Below the pieces are notes generated by a model that was given only the letters and a program-made list of their open reading frames with translations, was not told the DNA's origin and did not search any database. From Woeseiaceae bacterium (lineage in GTDB: Bacteria; Pseudomonadota; Gammaproteobacteria; Steroidobacterales; Woeseiaceae): DNA of 35,168 nucleotides. Made by a program: the position numbers and the translations under genes. The DNA lies in NCBI GenBank assembly GCA_024640315.1, contig JAHEFF010000020.1, forward strand, positions 1 through 35,168, read 5' to 3'. This document shows positions 1 to 8,528 of the stretch, piece after piece (position 1 is the stretch's first letter; every line of letters begins with the position of its first letter).

Positions 1-1158
1 TCTCATGGCGAGCTCCTCGAGAATGACCACCAGCTCAAATCGGGCAAGCGGTGCGCCGAGACAGAAGTGCCGGCCAAAACCGAAAGATATGTGGCCGCGG
101 GCATCCTTGCGGTAAATATCCAGGCTTTCGCCGTTATCGACGTGATCCTCGTCGCGGTTGCCGGACGGCAGAAAGCACAATACGCGGTCGCCTTGCGGGA
201 TCTTCACGCCGGAGAGCTCAACATCCGTTTTGGCGAGCCGTCGCCAGGCGACAACTGACGGACGGAAGCGCAGGCATTCCTCAACCGCATTGGGGATCAG
301 GCTGTTGTCTGCAACGATCGCATCCCAGCTTTGCCGGTTTTGCAGCAGGCTGAGAATGGCGTTGGCTGACATATTGGTCGTGGTCTCGTGACCCGCCAAC
401 AGCAAACCGAATACCACGTTGTTGATGTCCTGAATTTCAAGAATGCTGTCATCGCCGGCACGCATTTCCAGCATGTCGCTCGGCAGGTCGTCCTGTGGCG
501 ACTTGATTCTTTGCTGCACGAGTTCGAGGCAGTAGTCCCAGTAGTCGGCCATGTGTCCAGCAGCAACCAGTTGCTCCTCGATGCCCGGTTTACCAAAAGA
601 CAATACCAGGCGGCTGTCGGCCCACATCTTGATCTTCTGCACATCTGATTCAGGAATACCGAGCAACTTGAACAGCACAAGCGCGGGCAACTCGTAGACG
701 AGCTGTGCGATGAAGTCTGCGCGTTTGTCCGCCTCGAAACTGTCAATCGCGTCGTTGACGAGTTTGCGAATATAGGGTTCCAGTTTTTTGTTGCGCCGCG
801 GCGAGAACGCCGCCTGAGCAACCCGCCTGACGCGGGCGTGATTTTCATTTTCGTTATTGGACAGTGTCGGGCGCGGCGTAAAGGCGCGCTCCTGAAACAG
901 GGCGATCACTTCGGGCGCGACAGGCCGCAGCGGTTGCAGCGTGATCTCGGCTGAAAAACGGTCCTTGTCGCCAAGCACTGTCTTAATGTCGTCGAATTTT
1001 GTAACAGCCCAGAAATCGATGTCGTCGAGATGGAAGACCGGGCTGTCGGTGCGAGCCCTTTTCATCACAGCTTCGAGTTGTTCGTTCGACAGCCGGAAGG
1101 TATCGGAAAGCGCACTGACCGGACACTGGTCCGGCGCGAGTTCTCCAAAACCTTTCAT
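1..1158 (-). CDS. Cytochrome P450, C-terminus cut by window edge
   Basis: Haem-thiolate monooxygenase of the soluble bacterial type, with no N-terminal membrane anchor. The frame is open for 386 codons from the ATG at 1158 to the left edge. Visible motifs are the I-helix AGHETT (residues 255-260), the K-helix ExxR at 294-297 (ECLR), and the haem loop FGFGRHFCLG (359-368) with the axial cysteine at 366. Only the last few dozen residues should be missing. The start follows the prs stop codon by a single codon in the same frame (TAG-GGA-ATG), so it is probably translated from the prs transcript. No strong Shine-Dalgarno is visible and no ferredoxin or reductase gene lies nearby, so redox partners must be elsewhere. 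The substrate and CYP family cannot be read from this sequence. The P450 identity itself is secure. Confidence 0.95.
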   Translation of the reverse strand, partial: MKGFGELAPDQCPVSALSDTFRLSNEQLEAVMKRARTDSPVFHLDDIDFWAVTKFDDIKTVLGDKDRFSAEITLQPLRPVAPEVIALFQERAFTPRPTLSNNENENHARVRRVAQAAFSPRRNKKLEPYIRKLVNDAIDSFEADKRADFIAQLVYELPALVLFKLLGIPESDVQKIKMWADSRLVLSFGKPGIEEQLVAAGHMADYWDYCLELVQQRIKSPQDDLPSDMLEMRAGDDSILEIQDINNVVFGLLLAGHETTTNMSANAILSLLQNRQSWDAIVADNSLIPNAVEECLRFRPSVVAWRRLAKTDVELSGVKIPQGDRVLCFLPSGNRDEDHVDNGESLDIYRKDARGHISFGFGRHFCLGAPLARFELVVILEELAMR

Positions 1159-1161
1159 TCC

Positions 1162-2115
1162 CTAATCTACGTAGAGAGAGCTGACAGACTCTTCGTCAGC
1201 AATTCGGCGCATCGTCTCGGCAAGCAACTGGGCGGTCGAGAGCTGCCTGATCTTCTTGCAGGCTTTCGCTGCTTCTCCGAGCGGGATGGTGTCGGTGACC
1301 ACCAGTTCATCAAGCTCGGAGTCGGTAATTCTCGACACGGCAGGTCCGGACAGAACCGCGTGAGTAATGTAGGCAGCAACGCTTGCAGCACCGCGTCCCT
1401 TGAGCGCGCCTGCGGCGTGACATAGCGTTCCGGCCGTATCGACCATGTCGTCAATCATCACGCAATTCTTGCCCGCGACCTCACCGATGATATTCATCAC
1501 CTCCGACTGGTTGGCTTTCGCCCGGCGTTTGTCGATGATCACCAGGTCCGCATCGTCAAGTCGTTTGGCCAATGCGCGTGCCCGAACCACGCCGCCAACG
1601 TCAGGCGATACCACCACCATGTCATCGTACTTCTGTTTCCAAACGTCGCCCAGGAGGATCGGCGAGGCGTAGACATTGTCTACTGCAATATCAAAGAAAC
1701 CCTGGATCTGATCGGCATGCAGGTCGACAGTCAGGACCCGGTCAACGCCGGCAACACCAATCAATTTAGCAACCAGCTTTGCCGTGATCGGCACACGCGA
1801 AGATCTTGGCCGCCGGTCCTGGCGGGCAAAACCAAAATAAGGAATCACCGCGGTGATGCGTGAGGCCGAGGCGCGTTTCGCGGCGTCGACCATAACGAGA
1901 AGTTCCATCAGGTTTTCGGACGTCGGCGGGCAGGTTGGCTGCACGATAAACGTCTCCCTGCCGCGGATATTCTCAAGAATTTCGACGTTGATTTCGCCGT
2001 CACTGAATCGCCCGACGTGGGCTCTGGCGAGCGGTGCGTGCAGGACGCGGGATATCGCCTGTGCAAGATCCGGGTGAGCATTCCCCGAAAAAATAGCCAT
2101 TGTTACCGGATCCAA
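1162..2115 (-). CDS. prs: Ribose-phosphate pyrophosphokinase (PRPP synthetase)
   Basis: Makes phosphoribosyl pyrophosphate from ribose 5-phosphate and ATP, feeding purine, pyrimidine, histidine, tryptophan and NAD synthesis in the cytoplasm. The 317-residue protein aligns by eye along its whole length with E. coli Prs. It has the RFSDGE segment near the N-terminus, the ATP-binding region FARQDRR, the HADQIQGFF stretch, and the PRPP loop [12 protein letters not shown]. The start is taken as TTG at 2115, because a strong AGGGGAG lies 8 bases upstream; the ATG five codons downstream is too far from it. tRNA-Gln lies just upstream on the same strand and may share the transcript. The P450 gene follows after one codon. 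The ychF, pth and rplY genes often found after prs are not here. Confidence 0.98.
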   Translation of the reverse strand: MDPVTMAIFSGNAHPDLAQAISRVLHAPLARAHVGRFSDGEINVEILENIRGRETFIVQPTCPPTSENLMELLVMVDAAKRASASRITAVIPYFGFARQDRRPRSSRVPITAKLVAKLIGVAGVDRVLTVDLHADQIQGFFDIAVDNVYASPILLGDVWKQKYDDMVVVSPDVGGVVRARALAKRLDDADLVIIDKRRAKANQSEVMNIIGEVAGKNCVMIDDMVDTAGTLCHAAGALKGRGAASVAAYITHAVLSGPAVSRITDSELDELVVTDTIPLGEAAKACKKIRQLSTAQLLAETMRRIADEESVSSLYVD

Positions 2116-2123
2116 GGCGCTGT

Positions 2124-2130
2124 CTCCCCT
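2124..2130 (-). promoter_or_regulatory. Shine-Dalgarno of prs that decides a TTG start
   Basis: On the minus strand AGGGGAG stands 8 bases before TTG at 2115 and 23 bases before the first ATG at 2100. The spacing fits only the TTG start. Confidence 0.7.
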
Positions 2131-2167
2131 TTTTATAGTTATAAACTTCGACCATTAAGGCCCGAAG

Positions 2168-2242
2168 TGGCTGGGGTGGCAGGATTCGAACCTGCGCATG
2201 ACGGGATCAAAACCCGTTGCCTTACCACTTGGCTACACCCCA
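2168..2242 (-). tRNA. tRNA-Gln (anticodon UUG), CCA encoded
   Basis: A 75-base cloverleaf reads on the minus strand. The acceptor arm TGGGGTG pairs with CACCCCA, the anticodon arm is CGGGT-TTTGATC-CCG with anticodon TTG, the T-arm contains GGTTCGAATCC, and the 3' CCA is encoded. It sits between lolB and prs, the usual gammaproteobacterial place for tRNA-Gln. The same window also encodes GatCAB, which in some bacteria amidates Glu-tRNA(Gln). Whether this tRNA is charged directly by GlnRS or through GatCAB cannot be decided here. Confidence 0.97.
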
Positions 2243-2287
2243 TTCATCCCCGCGCTATGCGGACATCATCCCCGATTTACGCGCGCA

Positions 2288-2316
2288 ATTGTGAGCCGCG
2301 TCAATGAGTGTGTCAA
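2288..2316 (-). promoter_or_regulatory. Candidate sigma-70 promoter for tRNA-Gln and prs
   Basis: On the minus strand a perfect -35 box TTGACA (2311-2316) is separated by 17 bases from CACAAT (2288-2293, four of six matches to TATAAT). A G+C-rich stretch, GCGCGCG, follows at the expected start site, as is common for stringently controlled stable-RNA promoters. The leader to the tRNA would be about 40 bases. Confidence 0.5.
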
Positions 2317-2331
2317 ACGAGGCGCAATAAG

Positions 2332-2931
2332 CTATCTGAAAGTCCAGTCGTCAATCACAAGGCGAAGCCGAATGTTGCCTGATGTCGCTGTCAACCGTCG
2401 CGGCATCTCCTGCCCGGCGCCTTCTGCATACTCACCGATGGTGACCTGCCAATCCCGCTGGCTGAGTTCTGACATTTGCCCCGATTCGTTGAAACCGGCT
2501 TTGGAGGCAGACGCGGGGTCGGGAATCCCCAGGGCCCAGAAGCGCAGACTCGTCACCGGGATAGTCCATCCATAACGGTGCCGAAGCTCCGATTCGGCGT
2601 CATCCAGCTCTGTGACAGTGCCATCCCTTTCGGTAAGTGTCAGCTCCGGGCCGTCGCCATTGATAAAGATGGTGCCAACACCAACGGGGCCGCTGATCCT
2701 GGCGCGGAACACAACACCATCCTGGCGCCACCAGAGCTTGCCGTTGAATCCTTCATCACCTGCGCTGACACCGATCCGACCGGCAAATTGCCATTCGTCG
2801 GCTTCTTCAAGAACGGTTTTCCGGGTCTCCCAGTCATCCAGGTCAGGCAGTTCGATGCTTCCCGTTGTGGCGCACCCGGCGAATCCAGCGACGGCAACGA
2901 TGATTCCGCTAACAAGGGTATAGCGTCGCAT
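2332..2931 (-). CDS. lolB: Outer-membrane lipoprotein insertion protein LolB
   Basis: LolB receives lipoproteins from periplasmic LolA and inserts them into the inner leaflet of the outer membrane. The 199-residue product has a lipoprotein signal peptide ending in FAGC with the lipidated cysteine at 20. The LolB-type body includes WQFAGRIGVS, GKLWW and a C-terminal RLRLVIDDW strand. Length is normal for the family. It starts 12 bases after the stop of the TPR gene upstream, so the two are likely cotranscribed; the same pair occurs in Pseudomonas. In most gammaproteobacteria ispE follows lolB directly, but here only about 90 bases separate lolB from tRNA-Gln and no ispE is present. Confidence 0.93.
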   Translation of the reverse strand: MRRYTLVSGIIVAVAGFAGCATTGSIELPDLDDWETRKTVLEEADEWQFAGRIGVSAGDEGFNGKLWWRQDGVVFRARISGPVGVGTIFINGDGPELTLTERDGTVTELDDAESELRHRYGWTIPVTSLRFWALGIPDPASASKAGFNESGQMSELSQRDWQVTIGEYAEGAGQEMPRRLTATSGNIRLRLVIDDWTFR

Positions 2932-2943
2932 GGCGCTTCGCCG

Positions 2944-4641
2944 TCAGGGCGTCTCCGTCAGGTAGCGCCTGCGAACATCTTTCAGGTAGTCGCTGTCCGG
3001 GAACAGGAGCTCGGCCTCTGCCAGTCTTGCCGCGGCCTCTTCCCGGCGATCGAGCGCCATCAACACTTCGACGATATGACCGGCAACCTCCGGATCGCTG
3101 AGCCGCTCGTAGGCTTTCTCGAGATACTGCAAAGCCTCTTCGTTCTTGCCCTGCCGATGCAAGACCCATCCCCAGCTGTCAATAATCGCCGGGCTTTCCG
3201 GCTGCATCCTCAGCGCCTTCTTGATGAGCTTTGCCGCTTCGCCGTAGCGATCTGTCCGATCGGCCAGCGTGTAGCCGAGCGCATTGAGGGACATCGGGCT
3301 GTCAGGCCAGCGCTTGACTGTCTGCTCGTACTGGTCAATTGCGGCATCGACGTCGCCCATTCGCAAGGTCAGTTCAGCACGACTCAGTCGCAGACCTTCC
3401 TCATTAGGTCGATACCCAATAGCCTGGTCGAAATATTCCAGCGCCTCGTCGTAACGATCCAGGCCGGCCAGTATCTGCGCTTTGGAGCGCAGCATATCAA
3501 CCGCATAATTGGGATTAATTTCAGCAAACCGATCCAGGTGTGCCAGCGCCTCCTCGGGCTCACCCTGTTCTGCGAGAATGCCAGCCGCCCGGCTTTGTGA
3601 CCTGACGGCATTGCTGCCGCTGGTCACTTCAGTGTAGTAGGCGAACGCATCTTCGTAGTTTGAGCGGCTGTCCTCAATTCGGCCCAGATAGAAAAGCGCA
3701 TCCATCCGATAATTGCCCGAAGCCAGCAAGTCTTCAAAATCGGCTTTCGCCGCATCCATGTGACCCTGGCGAAAATTGATGATCGCCATTAGCCGCAGTG
3801 CATCTGTGCGGTATGGCTGCTCCAGCAATATCTGGTTTACCTGGCTCAGCGCATCATCATCGCGGCCCGCTGAAACCAGCATGATCGCCAGCTCGAGGCG
3901 CGCTTCCGGATCAGGGTCGGGATCGTCGCCGACCAGTCGTGCGGTGTAGTCAATGGCACCTTCTTCGTCTCCCGCCAACAAAAGCGAGCGAGCATAGACA
4001 AGATGTGGCTTGACCCACTCGGGATCAATCTCTATCGCTTTCTGCGCGCGTTCGCCGGCGGTTTCGGTATCACCAGCCTGCAGTGCCAGGACGGCAACGG
4101 CGTAATGCGCAAATGGCGACTTCTTGTAAGGCCGGGCCAGTTGACGCATCAGTTCATAGGCATTGTCGGGATCTTCCTGTCCCAGCACCGGAATCAGCCT
4201 GAGCAACTGCTCATCGACCGGGTCGTCGCCCTCTTCAAGCAGCTTCTCAAAAGTCACCCGGGATTCGCGTATTTCGCCGATGCGCAGATAAATCTGCGCA
4301 ACGTAGAGCAGCGCTTCATCGCTGTCAGGATCGAGCTTCGCCCAGCGGCGGGCCGAACGGATCGCGTCTTCGTTGAAACCGTAGCTGTAGGCCACGCGCG
4401 TCGCTGCCATCGCAACTTCAACGTTGTCACTCAGCTCGGCCGCCAGCCGGTACTCGGCAGCCGCCTCCTGGTAGCGGTTAGCCTTCAGGGCCTCTTCGGC
4501 GGCAATGATGTGATTTGCCGCTTCTTCGGACTCCTCGTCGGCCAAGACGGGCTGCGCCGGAAGGAGGAAGATTATGCCGGCCGCAAGGATGCCTGCCCGC
4601 CTGATTTGTCTGAGGAATTGCGCCAAAGTACTGTTACTCAA
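2944..4641 (-). CDS. Periplasmic tetratricopeptide-repeat protein, LbcA-like
   Basis: A 565-residue all-helical TPR protein exported by a Sec signal peptide; a basic stretch (RQIRR) is followed by a hydrophobic core and cleavage is likely after VLA at 34. TPR signatures (A-L-Y/F-G-P spacing with repeated 34-residue periods) run through the rest of the chain. By size and position between hemA and lolB it matches the Pseudomonas TPR protein LbcA (PA4667), which partners the CtpA protease. That protein is a lipoprotein, whereas no lipobox cysteine is visible here, so a soluble periplasmic form is inferred. The start must be non-ATG: an in-frame TAA directly precedes TTG at 4641, and a second TTG lies five codons in. 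The function is inferred from context only. Confidence 0.85.
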   Translation of the reverse strand: MSNSTLAQFLRQIRRAGILAAGIIFLLPAQPVLADEESEEAANHIIAAEEALKANRYQEAAAEYRLAAELSDNVEVAMAATRVAYSYGFNEDAIRSARRWAKLDPDSDEALLYVAQIYLRIGEIRESRVTFEKLLEEGDDPVDEQLLRLIPVLGQEDPDNAYELMRQLARPYKKSPFAHYAVAVLALQAGDTETAGERAQKAIEIDPEWVKPHLVYARSLLLAGDEEGAIDYTARLVGDDPDPDPEARLELAIMLVSAGRDDDALSQVNQILLEQPYRTDALRLMAIINFRQGHMDAAKADFEDLLASGNYRMDALFYLGRIEDSRSNYEDAFAYYTEVTSGSNAVRSQSRAAGILAEQGEPEEALAHLDRFAEINPNYAVDMLRSKAQILAGLDRYDEALEYFDQAIGYRPNEEGLRLSRAELTLRMGDVDAAIDQYEQTVKRWPDSPMSLNALGYTLADRTDRYGEAAKLIKKALRMQPESPAIIDSWGWVLHRQGKNEEALQYLEKAYERLSDPEVAGHIVEVLMALDRREEAAARLAEAELLFPDSDYLKDVRRRYLTETP

Positions 4642-4752
4642 TTATTCCGTTAATCGGATTTTTGCAAGGTGTGGTGAACACAGACAAGGAACTACGTCAT
4701 CAGTTCGCTTATCATACGCGTTGATTTGCACCCTGGACCCTTAAAGACCGCA

Positions 4753-6015
4753 ATGCCGCTCCACATTCTCGGGCTGAACCATAACACGGCACCTGTCGAA
4801 ATTCGCGAGCAGGTGGTGTTTACGGGCGATGAAATCGATCGTGCGCTTGCGCAGATCGTAGCGCTCGAGGGCGTCGTTGAAGCCGTCGCTCTGTCGACCT
4901 GTAACCGGACCGAATTTTATGTCGAAACGGATGATGCGGGTCTGCAGCTGGTCCGCGCCTGGCTGCAACAAGACCAGGACTTGAGCGAGTCGGCGTGTGA
5001 GTCCTTGTTCACTCTCAATAAGGAAGAGGCTATCAGACACCTGTTCCGCGTTGCTTGCGGGCTGGATTCGATGGTACTCGGCGAACCGCAGATCCTGGGG
5101 CAATTGAAAGATGCGTTCCGGCAAGCCGAACAGCAAGGCACCGTCGGCTCGCAGCTCAGCCGCCTGTTTCATCATACTTTTTCGGTAGCCAAGAAAGTCC
5201 GGACCGATACCGAGATTGGCAGTAGCCCGGTTTCCGTCGCCTACGCCGCCGTCAACCTGGCCAGCCAGTTCTTTTCGACATTTTCACAGCACACAGCCTT
5301 GCTCATTGGTGCTGGCGTCACGATAGAATTGGTCGCCAAGCACCTATATGGCAAGGAGATCGGTCGGCTTTTTGTCGCGAACCGCGATATCGGGCGCGCG
5401 CAGAAGCTGGCGTCGCATTTCGATGGCTTTGCACTGCCACTATCCGAGCTGGAGGGCACCCTGCCCGAGGCAGACATCCTGATCAGTTCGACCGCGAGCA
5501 CCGAGCCTGTCGTTTCATTTGAGCAAATGAAGCATGCAATCAAAGCACGCAGGCACAGACCTGTATTCGCCGTCGATATCGCCGTGCCCCGGGATCTCGA
5601 TCCTGAAATTCGAAAACTCGATGACGTCTATCTCTACACAATTGACGATCTGGACAAAGTCATCATGGAAGGGCAATCGAATCGGGAAGCCGCTGCAGTC
5701 GATGCAAACCGGATTCTCCTCGACGAAACCCAGCGATACCTCAGCATCGAGAGAAGCAAGGAAGTCGCACCAATCATTACAGCTTTGCGCGATCACGGCG
5801 ATGGACTCCGCGAGCAGGTCCTCGAACAGGCACGCCGACGGCTGGCGAAAGGCGCTGACAGTGATGAAGTTATCGAGTATGTGACGTCCGCCTTATTGAA
5901 AAAACTCCTGCATCAGCCAAGCGTTAGATTGCGTGAAGCAGGTGAAAAATCCGACAAGGAGTTCATCAAAATCGTCAGTGATCTTTTCGGCTTGAACGGC
6001 AAAGACGAATCATGA
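4753..6015 (+). CDS. hemA: Glutamyl-tRNA reductase
   Basis: Reduces glutamyl-tRNA(Glu) with NADPH to glutamate-1-semialdehyde, the first committed step of C5-pathway tetrapyrrole synthesis. The N-terminal catalytic domain carries [14 protein letters not shown] and the nucleophilic cysteine in STCNRTE. The NADPH domain (roughly 170-310) contains LLIGAG, and a helical dimerisation domain ends the chain. The ATG at 4753 is preferred over an upstream TTG at 4726, because it puts the catalytic cysteine at residue 50, as in E. coli. The stop overlaps the prfA start by four bases (ATGA), which implies translational coupling. It is divergent from the TPR-lolB operon, with about 110 bases between; no clear promoter was found there. 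Confidence 0.97.
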   Translation: MPLHILGLNHNTAPVEIREQVVFTGDEIDRALAQIVALEGVVEAVALSTCNRTEFYVETDDAGLQLVRAWLQQDQDLSESACESLFTLNKEEAIRHLFRVACGLDSMVLGEPQILGQLKDAFRQAEQQGTVGSQLSRLFHHTFSVAKKVRTDTEIGSSPVSVAYAAVNLASQFFSTFSQHTALLIGAGVTIELVAKHLYGKEIGRLFVANRDIGRAQKLASHFDGFALPLSELEGTLPEADILISSTASTEPVVSFEQMKHAIKARRHRPVFAVDIAVPRDLDPEIRKLDDVYLYTIDDLDKVIMEGQSNREAAAVDANRILLDETQRYLSIERSKEVAPIITALRDHGDGLREQVLEQARRRLAKGADSDEVIEYVTSALLKKLLHQPSVRLREAGEKSDKEFIKIVSDLFGLNGKDES

Positions 6016-7094
6016 AGAAGTCTATCCACGGCAAGTTGGAAAACACTCGTGAACGTTTCGAGGAAATTGCCGGTCTCCTCGCGGATCCTGATGTTATTGG
6101 CGATCAGAACCAGTTTCGGGACCTGTCGAAAGAGTACTCACGCCTGGAACCGATTATCGGGCTGTTTCAGAAGTATGAATCGATCAGCGCCGACATTGCC
6201 TCCGCCGAAGAAATGGCGAATGACAGCGATGATGAAATCCGGGAGATGGGTCAGGAGGAACTCGCGTCACTGACAGCGACCCGAGACGCGCTGCAGCTCG
6301 AGTTGCAGAAGGCATTGATACCACCAGACCCTCACGACAACAGTAATATCTTCCTTGAAATTCGAGCCGGAACAGGCGGAGACGAAGCCGCCATATTTGC
6401 GGGCGACCTCTTCCGCATGTATTCCAGGTATGCCGAGAGAATGCGCTGGCCCATGGAGGTCATCAGCGCGCGCGAAGGGGAGCACGGAGGCTACAAGGAA
6501 ATTGTGAGCCGGATTACCGGTAGCGGCATCTACGGGAAACTTAAATTCGAATCCGGCGCCCACCGCGTACAGCGGGTTCCGACAACCGAGTCGCAAGGCA
6601 GGATTCACACCTCTGCATGCACAGTCGCTGTGCTGGCCGAACCCGACGAAGTCGAACAAACCGATATCAACACGGCTGACCTGCGGGTCGATACTTATCG
6701 AGCCTCCGGCGCGGGCGGCCAACACGTCAACAAGACCGACTCGGCGGTTCGCCTCACGCACCTGCCGACCGGCATCGTCGTCGAATGCCAGGACGAACGT
6801 TCGCAGCACAAGAACAAGGCCAGGGCCATGTCGCTGTTACAGGCCAAGCTGCTCGACATGGAAATTGCGCAACAAGAGCTGGAGCAGGCTCAGGCCCGCA
6901 AGTCCCTGGTAGGTTCAGGCGACAGATCGGAACGCATCCGTACCTATAATTACCCGCAGGGCCGGGTCACCGATCACCGCATCAACCTGACGTTATACAA
7001 GCTGTCCGAAATCCTGGAAGGTGATATGGACCAGGTTATCCAACCACTAATCAATGAATACCAGGCAGATCAGCTGGCTCAACTCAGCGAATAA
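6012..7094 (+). CDS. prfA: Peptide chain release factor 1
   Basis: Recognises UAA and UAG in the ribosomal A site and triggers peptide release. The 360-residue protein has the anticodon-like tripeptide region PTT (190-192, in [16 protein letters not shown]) that marks RF1 rather than RF2. The GGQ catalytic motif is at 235-237 within [12 protein letters not shown]. Length equals that of E. coli RF1. It is coupled to hemA by a 4-base overlap. Its usual partner prmC, which methylates the GGQ glutamine, lies 1.4 kb downstream beyond an opposite-strand cystathionine beta-synthase gene, so the standard hemA-prfA-prmC operon is interrupted. Confidence 0.98.
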   Translation: MKKSIHGKLENTRERFEEIAGLLADPDVIGDQNQFRDLSKEYSRLEPIIGLFQKYESISADIASAEEMANDSDDEIREMGQEELASLTATRDALQLELQKALIPPDPHDNSNIFLEIRAGTGGDEAAIFAGDLFRMYSRYAERMRWPMEVISAREGEHGGYKEIVSRITGSGIYGKLKFESGAHRVQRVPTTESQGRIHTSACTVAVLAEPDEVEQTDINTADLRVDTYRASGAGGQHVNKTDSAVRLTHLPTGIVVECQDERSQHKNKARAMSLLQAKLLDMEIAQQELEQAQARKSLVGSGDRSERIRTYNYPQGRVTDHRINLTLYKLSEILEGDMDQVIQPLINEYQADQLAQLSE

Positions 7095-7110
7095 TCGGAC
7101 GCATCCGCAA

Positions 7111-8472
7111 CTACATCTGCTTGCGCAGGTGATTCAGCACATCGGAACGCGTAATCAGGCCAAGAAAGTCATCACCGTCCATGACGGCGGCATATGGCTG
7201 GACCGATAGCATCGCAACCAGGTTATTGATGCTGGTGTCCTTCTCAAGCCGGATGAATGCAGTCTGCATGGCTTCACCTACAGTCGAGTGCATGAGATCA
7301 GGCTTGCCGAACGTGTACTGGATGATCGCATCCTCGGTGACCACACCGACAAGACTTCCTTCATCCATCACCGGCAACTGAGAGAAGCCGGCATTGCGCA
7401 GCCGGTTGTGTGCGGTGGTCAAAATATCCGTCGGCCCAACCGTTATCGTTGCCCGCTCACCGTGCGGACGGCCAACCAGGTCGCGCAAATCGCCGTGAGC
7501 TTCGCGGGTAATGAATCCCTGGTCTTCCAGCCAGAAGTCATTAAAAAGTTTAGACAAATACTTATTGCCCGTGTCGCAGGCCAGCGTCACCACTCGCTTT
7601 TCTGATTTCTGCTCGCGGCAGAATTTCAAGGCGGCAGAAAGAAGCGTGCCGGTCGATGACCCTGCCAGAACGCCCTCTTTTCTGAGAAGTTCGCGCGCGG
7701 TCGCAAATGACTCGGCATCCGAAATACTGTATGCCCTCGTCGCACTGGAAAAATCTGCAATCGACGGAATGAAGTCTTCGCCAATTCCCTCGACCAGCCA
7801 CGAACTGCTGTCGCCAAACGATCCGGTGTTGACGTAGTCTGCGACGACCGAGCCCACCGGGTCTGCGATGATAATTTCCGTATCCGGTGAATGCTCGGCA
7901 AGATATTTGCTGAACCCGCTGACCGTTCCGCTGGAACCGACTCCGAGGACGATGGCATCCACTTTGCCGTCAAGCTGCTCGAGTATTTCCGGTGCTGTCG
8001 TGGTCTGGTGAGCAAGCGGGTTGTCGGGGTTGCCAAATTGATTGATAAAGTAAGCGCCCTTCTCCTCGGCAATACGTTTGCCGAGATCCTGGTAATACTC
8101 AGGATGCCCCCTGCCCACGTCAGAACGCGTCAGTATCACTTCCGCACCCATGGCTCGCAGGTTGAAGATCTTCTCCTGACTCATCTTGTCAGGCAGGACA
8201 AGAATCAGTTGATAACCCTTTTGTGCCGCAACCAGCGCCAGGCCAAGACCGGTGTTACCGGCTGTGGCTTCCACCAACGTGTCACCGGACTTGATATCGC
8301 CGCGCTTCTCTGCTTCTTCAATCATTGATACGCCGATGCGGTCTTTGATTGAGCCACCAGGATTCATCAGCTCAAGCTTCAGAAACAACCGGCAGGGCCC
8401 TGTATCCAGGCGGGTAGCTTCGAGCATGGGTGTCCGCCCGATCATGTCGAGCACGTTGGAGAATACTTGCAT
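7111..8472 (-). CDS. cbs: Cystathionine beta-synthase with C-terminal CBS domain pair
   Basis: PLP enzyme joining serine and homocysteine to give cystathionine, the entry to cysteine by transsulfuration. The fold-type II catalytic domain covers about residues 1-320. It includes NPGGSIKDRIG with the PLP lysine at 43, the substrate loop EATAGNTG, and the phosphate-binding GVGSSGT. Two CBS motifs follow (about 340-453), the regulatory module that binds adenosyl ligands in several relatives. O-acetylserine sulfhydrylases lack this tail, which favours cystathionine beta-synthase. No cystathionine gamma-lyase gene is adjacent. It is convergent with prfA (16 bases between stops) and divergent from prmC (56 bases between starts). 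Homocysteine supply ties it to the metF-metH block at 16238-20829. Confidence 0.92.
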   Translation of the reverse strand: MQVFSNVLDMIGRTPMLEATRLDTGPCRLFLKLELMNPGGSIKDRIGVSMIEEAEKRGDIKSGDTLVEATAGNTGLGLALVAAQKGYQLILVLPDKMSQEKIFNLRAMGAEVILTRSDVGRGHPEYYQDLGKRIAEEKGAYFINQFGNPDNPLAHQTTTAPEILEQLDGKVDAIVLGVGSSGTVSGFSKYLAEHSPDTEIIIADPVGSVVADYVNTGSFGDSSSWLVEGIGEDFIPSIADFSSATRAYSISDAESFATARELLRKEGVLAGSSTGTLLSAALKFCREQKSEKRVVTLACDTGNKYLSKLFNDFWLEDQGFITREAHGDLRDLVGRPHGERATITVGPTDILTTAHNRLRNAGFSQLPVMDEGSLVGVVTEDAIIQYTFGKPDLMHSTVGEAMQTAFIRLEKDTSINNLVAMLSVQPYAAVMDGDDFLGLITRSDVLNHLRKQM

Positions 8473-8528
8473 GTCGATTACTGTTGCGGTTGAAATTAGC
8501 AGCCATGGTACGCGAAGGGCCGGATTGA

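Noticed and set aside
297..848. 183-codon minus-strand frame within the P450 gene
   Set aside because: It is in another phase of the P450 coding strand; the continuous frame with haem, ExxR and I-helix motifs is the real one.
2143..2167. Small hairpin CTTCG/CGAAG just after tRNA-Gln, as a terminator before prs
   Set aside because: The stem is only five pairs and the following tract is mixed A/T, so I treat tRNA-Gln and prs as probably cotranscribed.
2476..3600. Long open frame (374 codons) on the plus strand opposite lolB and the TPR gene
   Set aside because: It lies entirely antisense to two well-supported genes, shows no recognisable domain, and such frames are common opposite codon-biased genes of this base composition.
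4003..4653. 216-codon plus-strand frame opposite the TPR gene start
   Set aside because: Antisense shadow of the TPR coding sequence with no family resemblance, ending in the hemA intergenic region.
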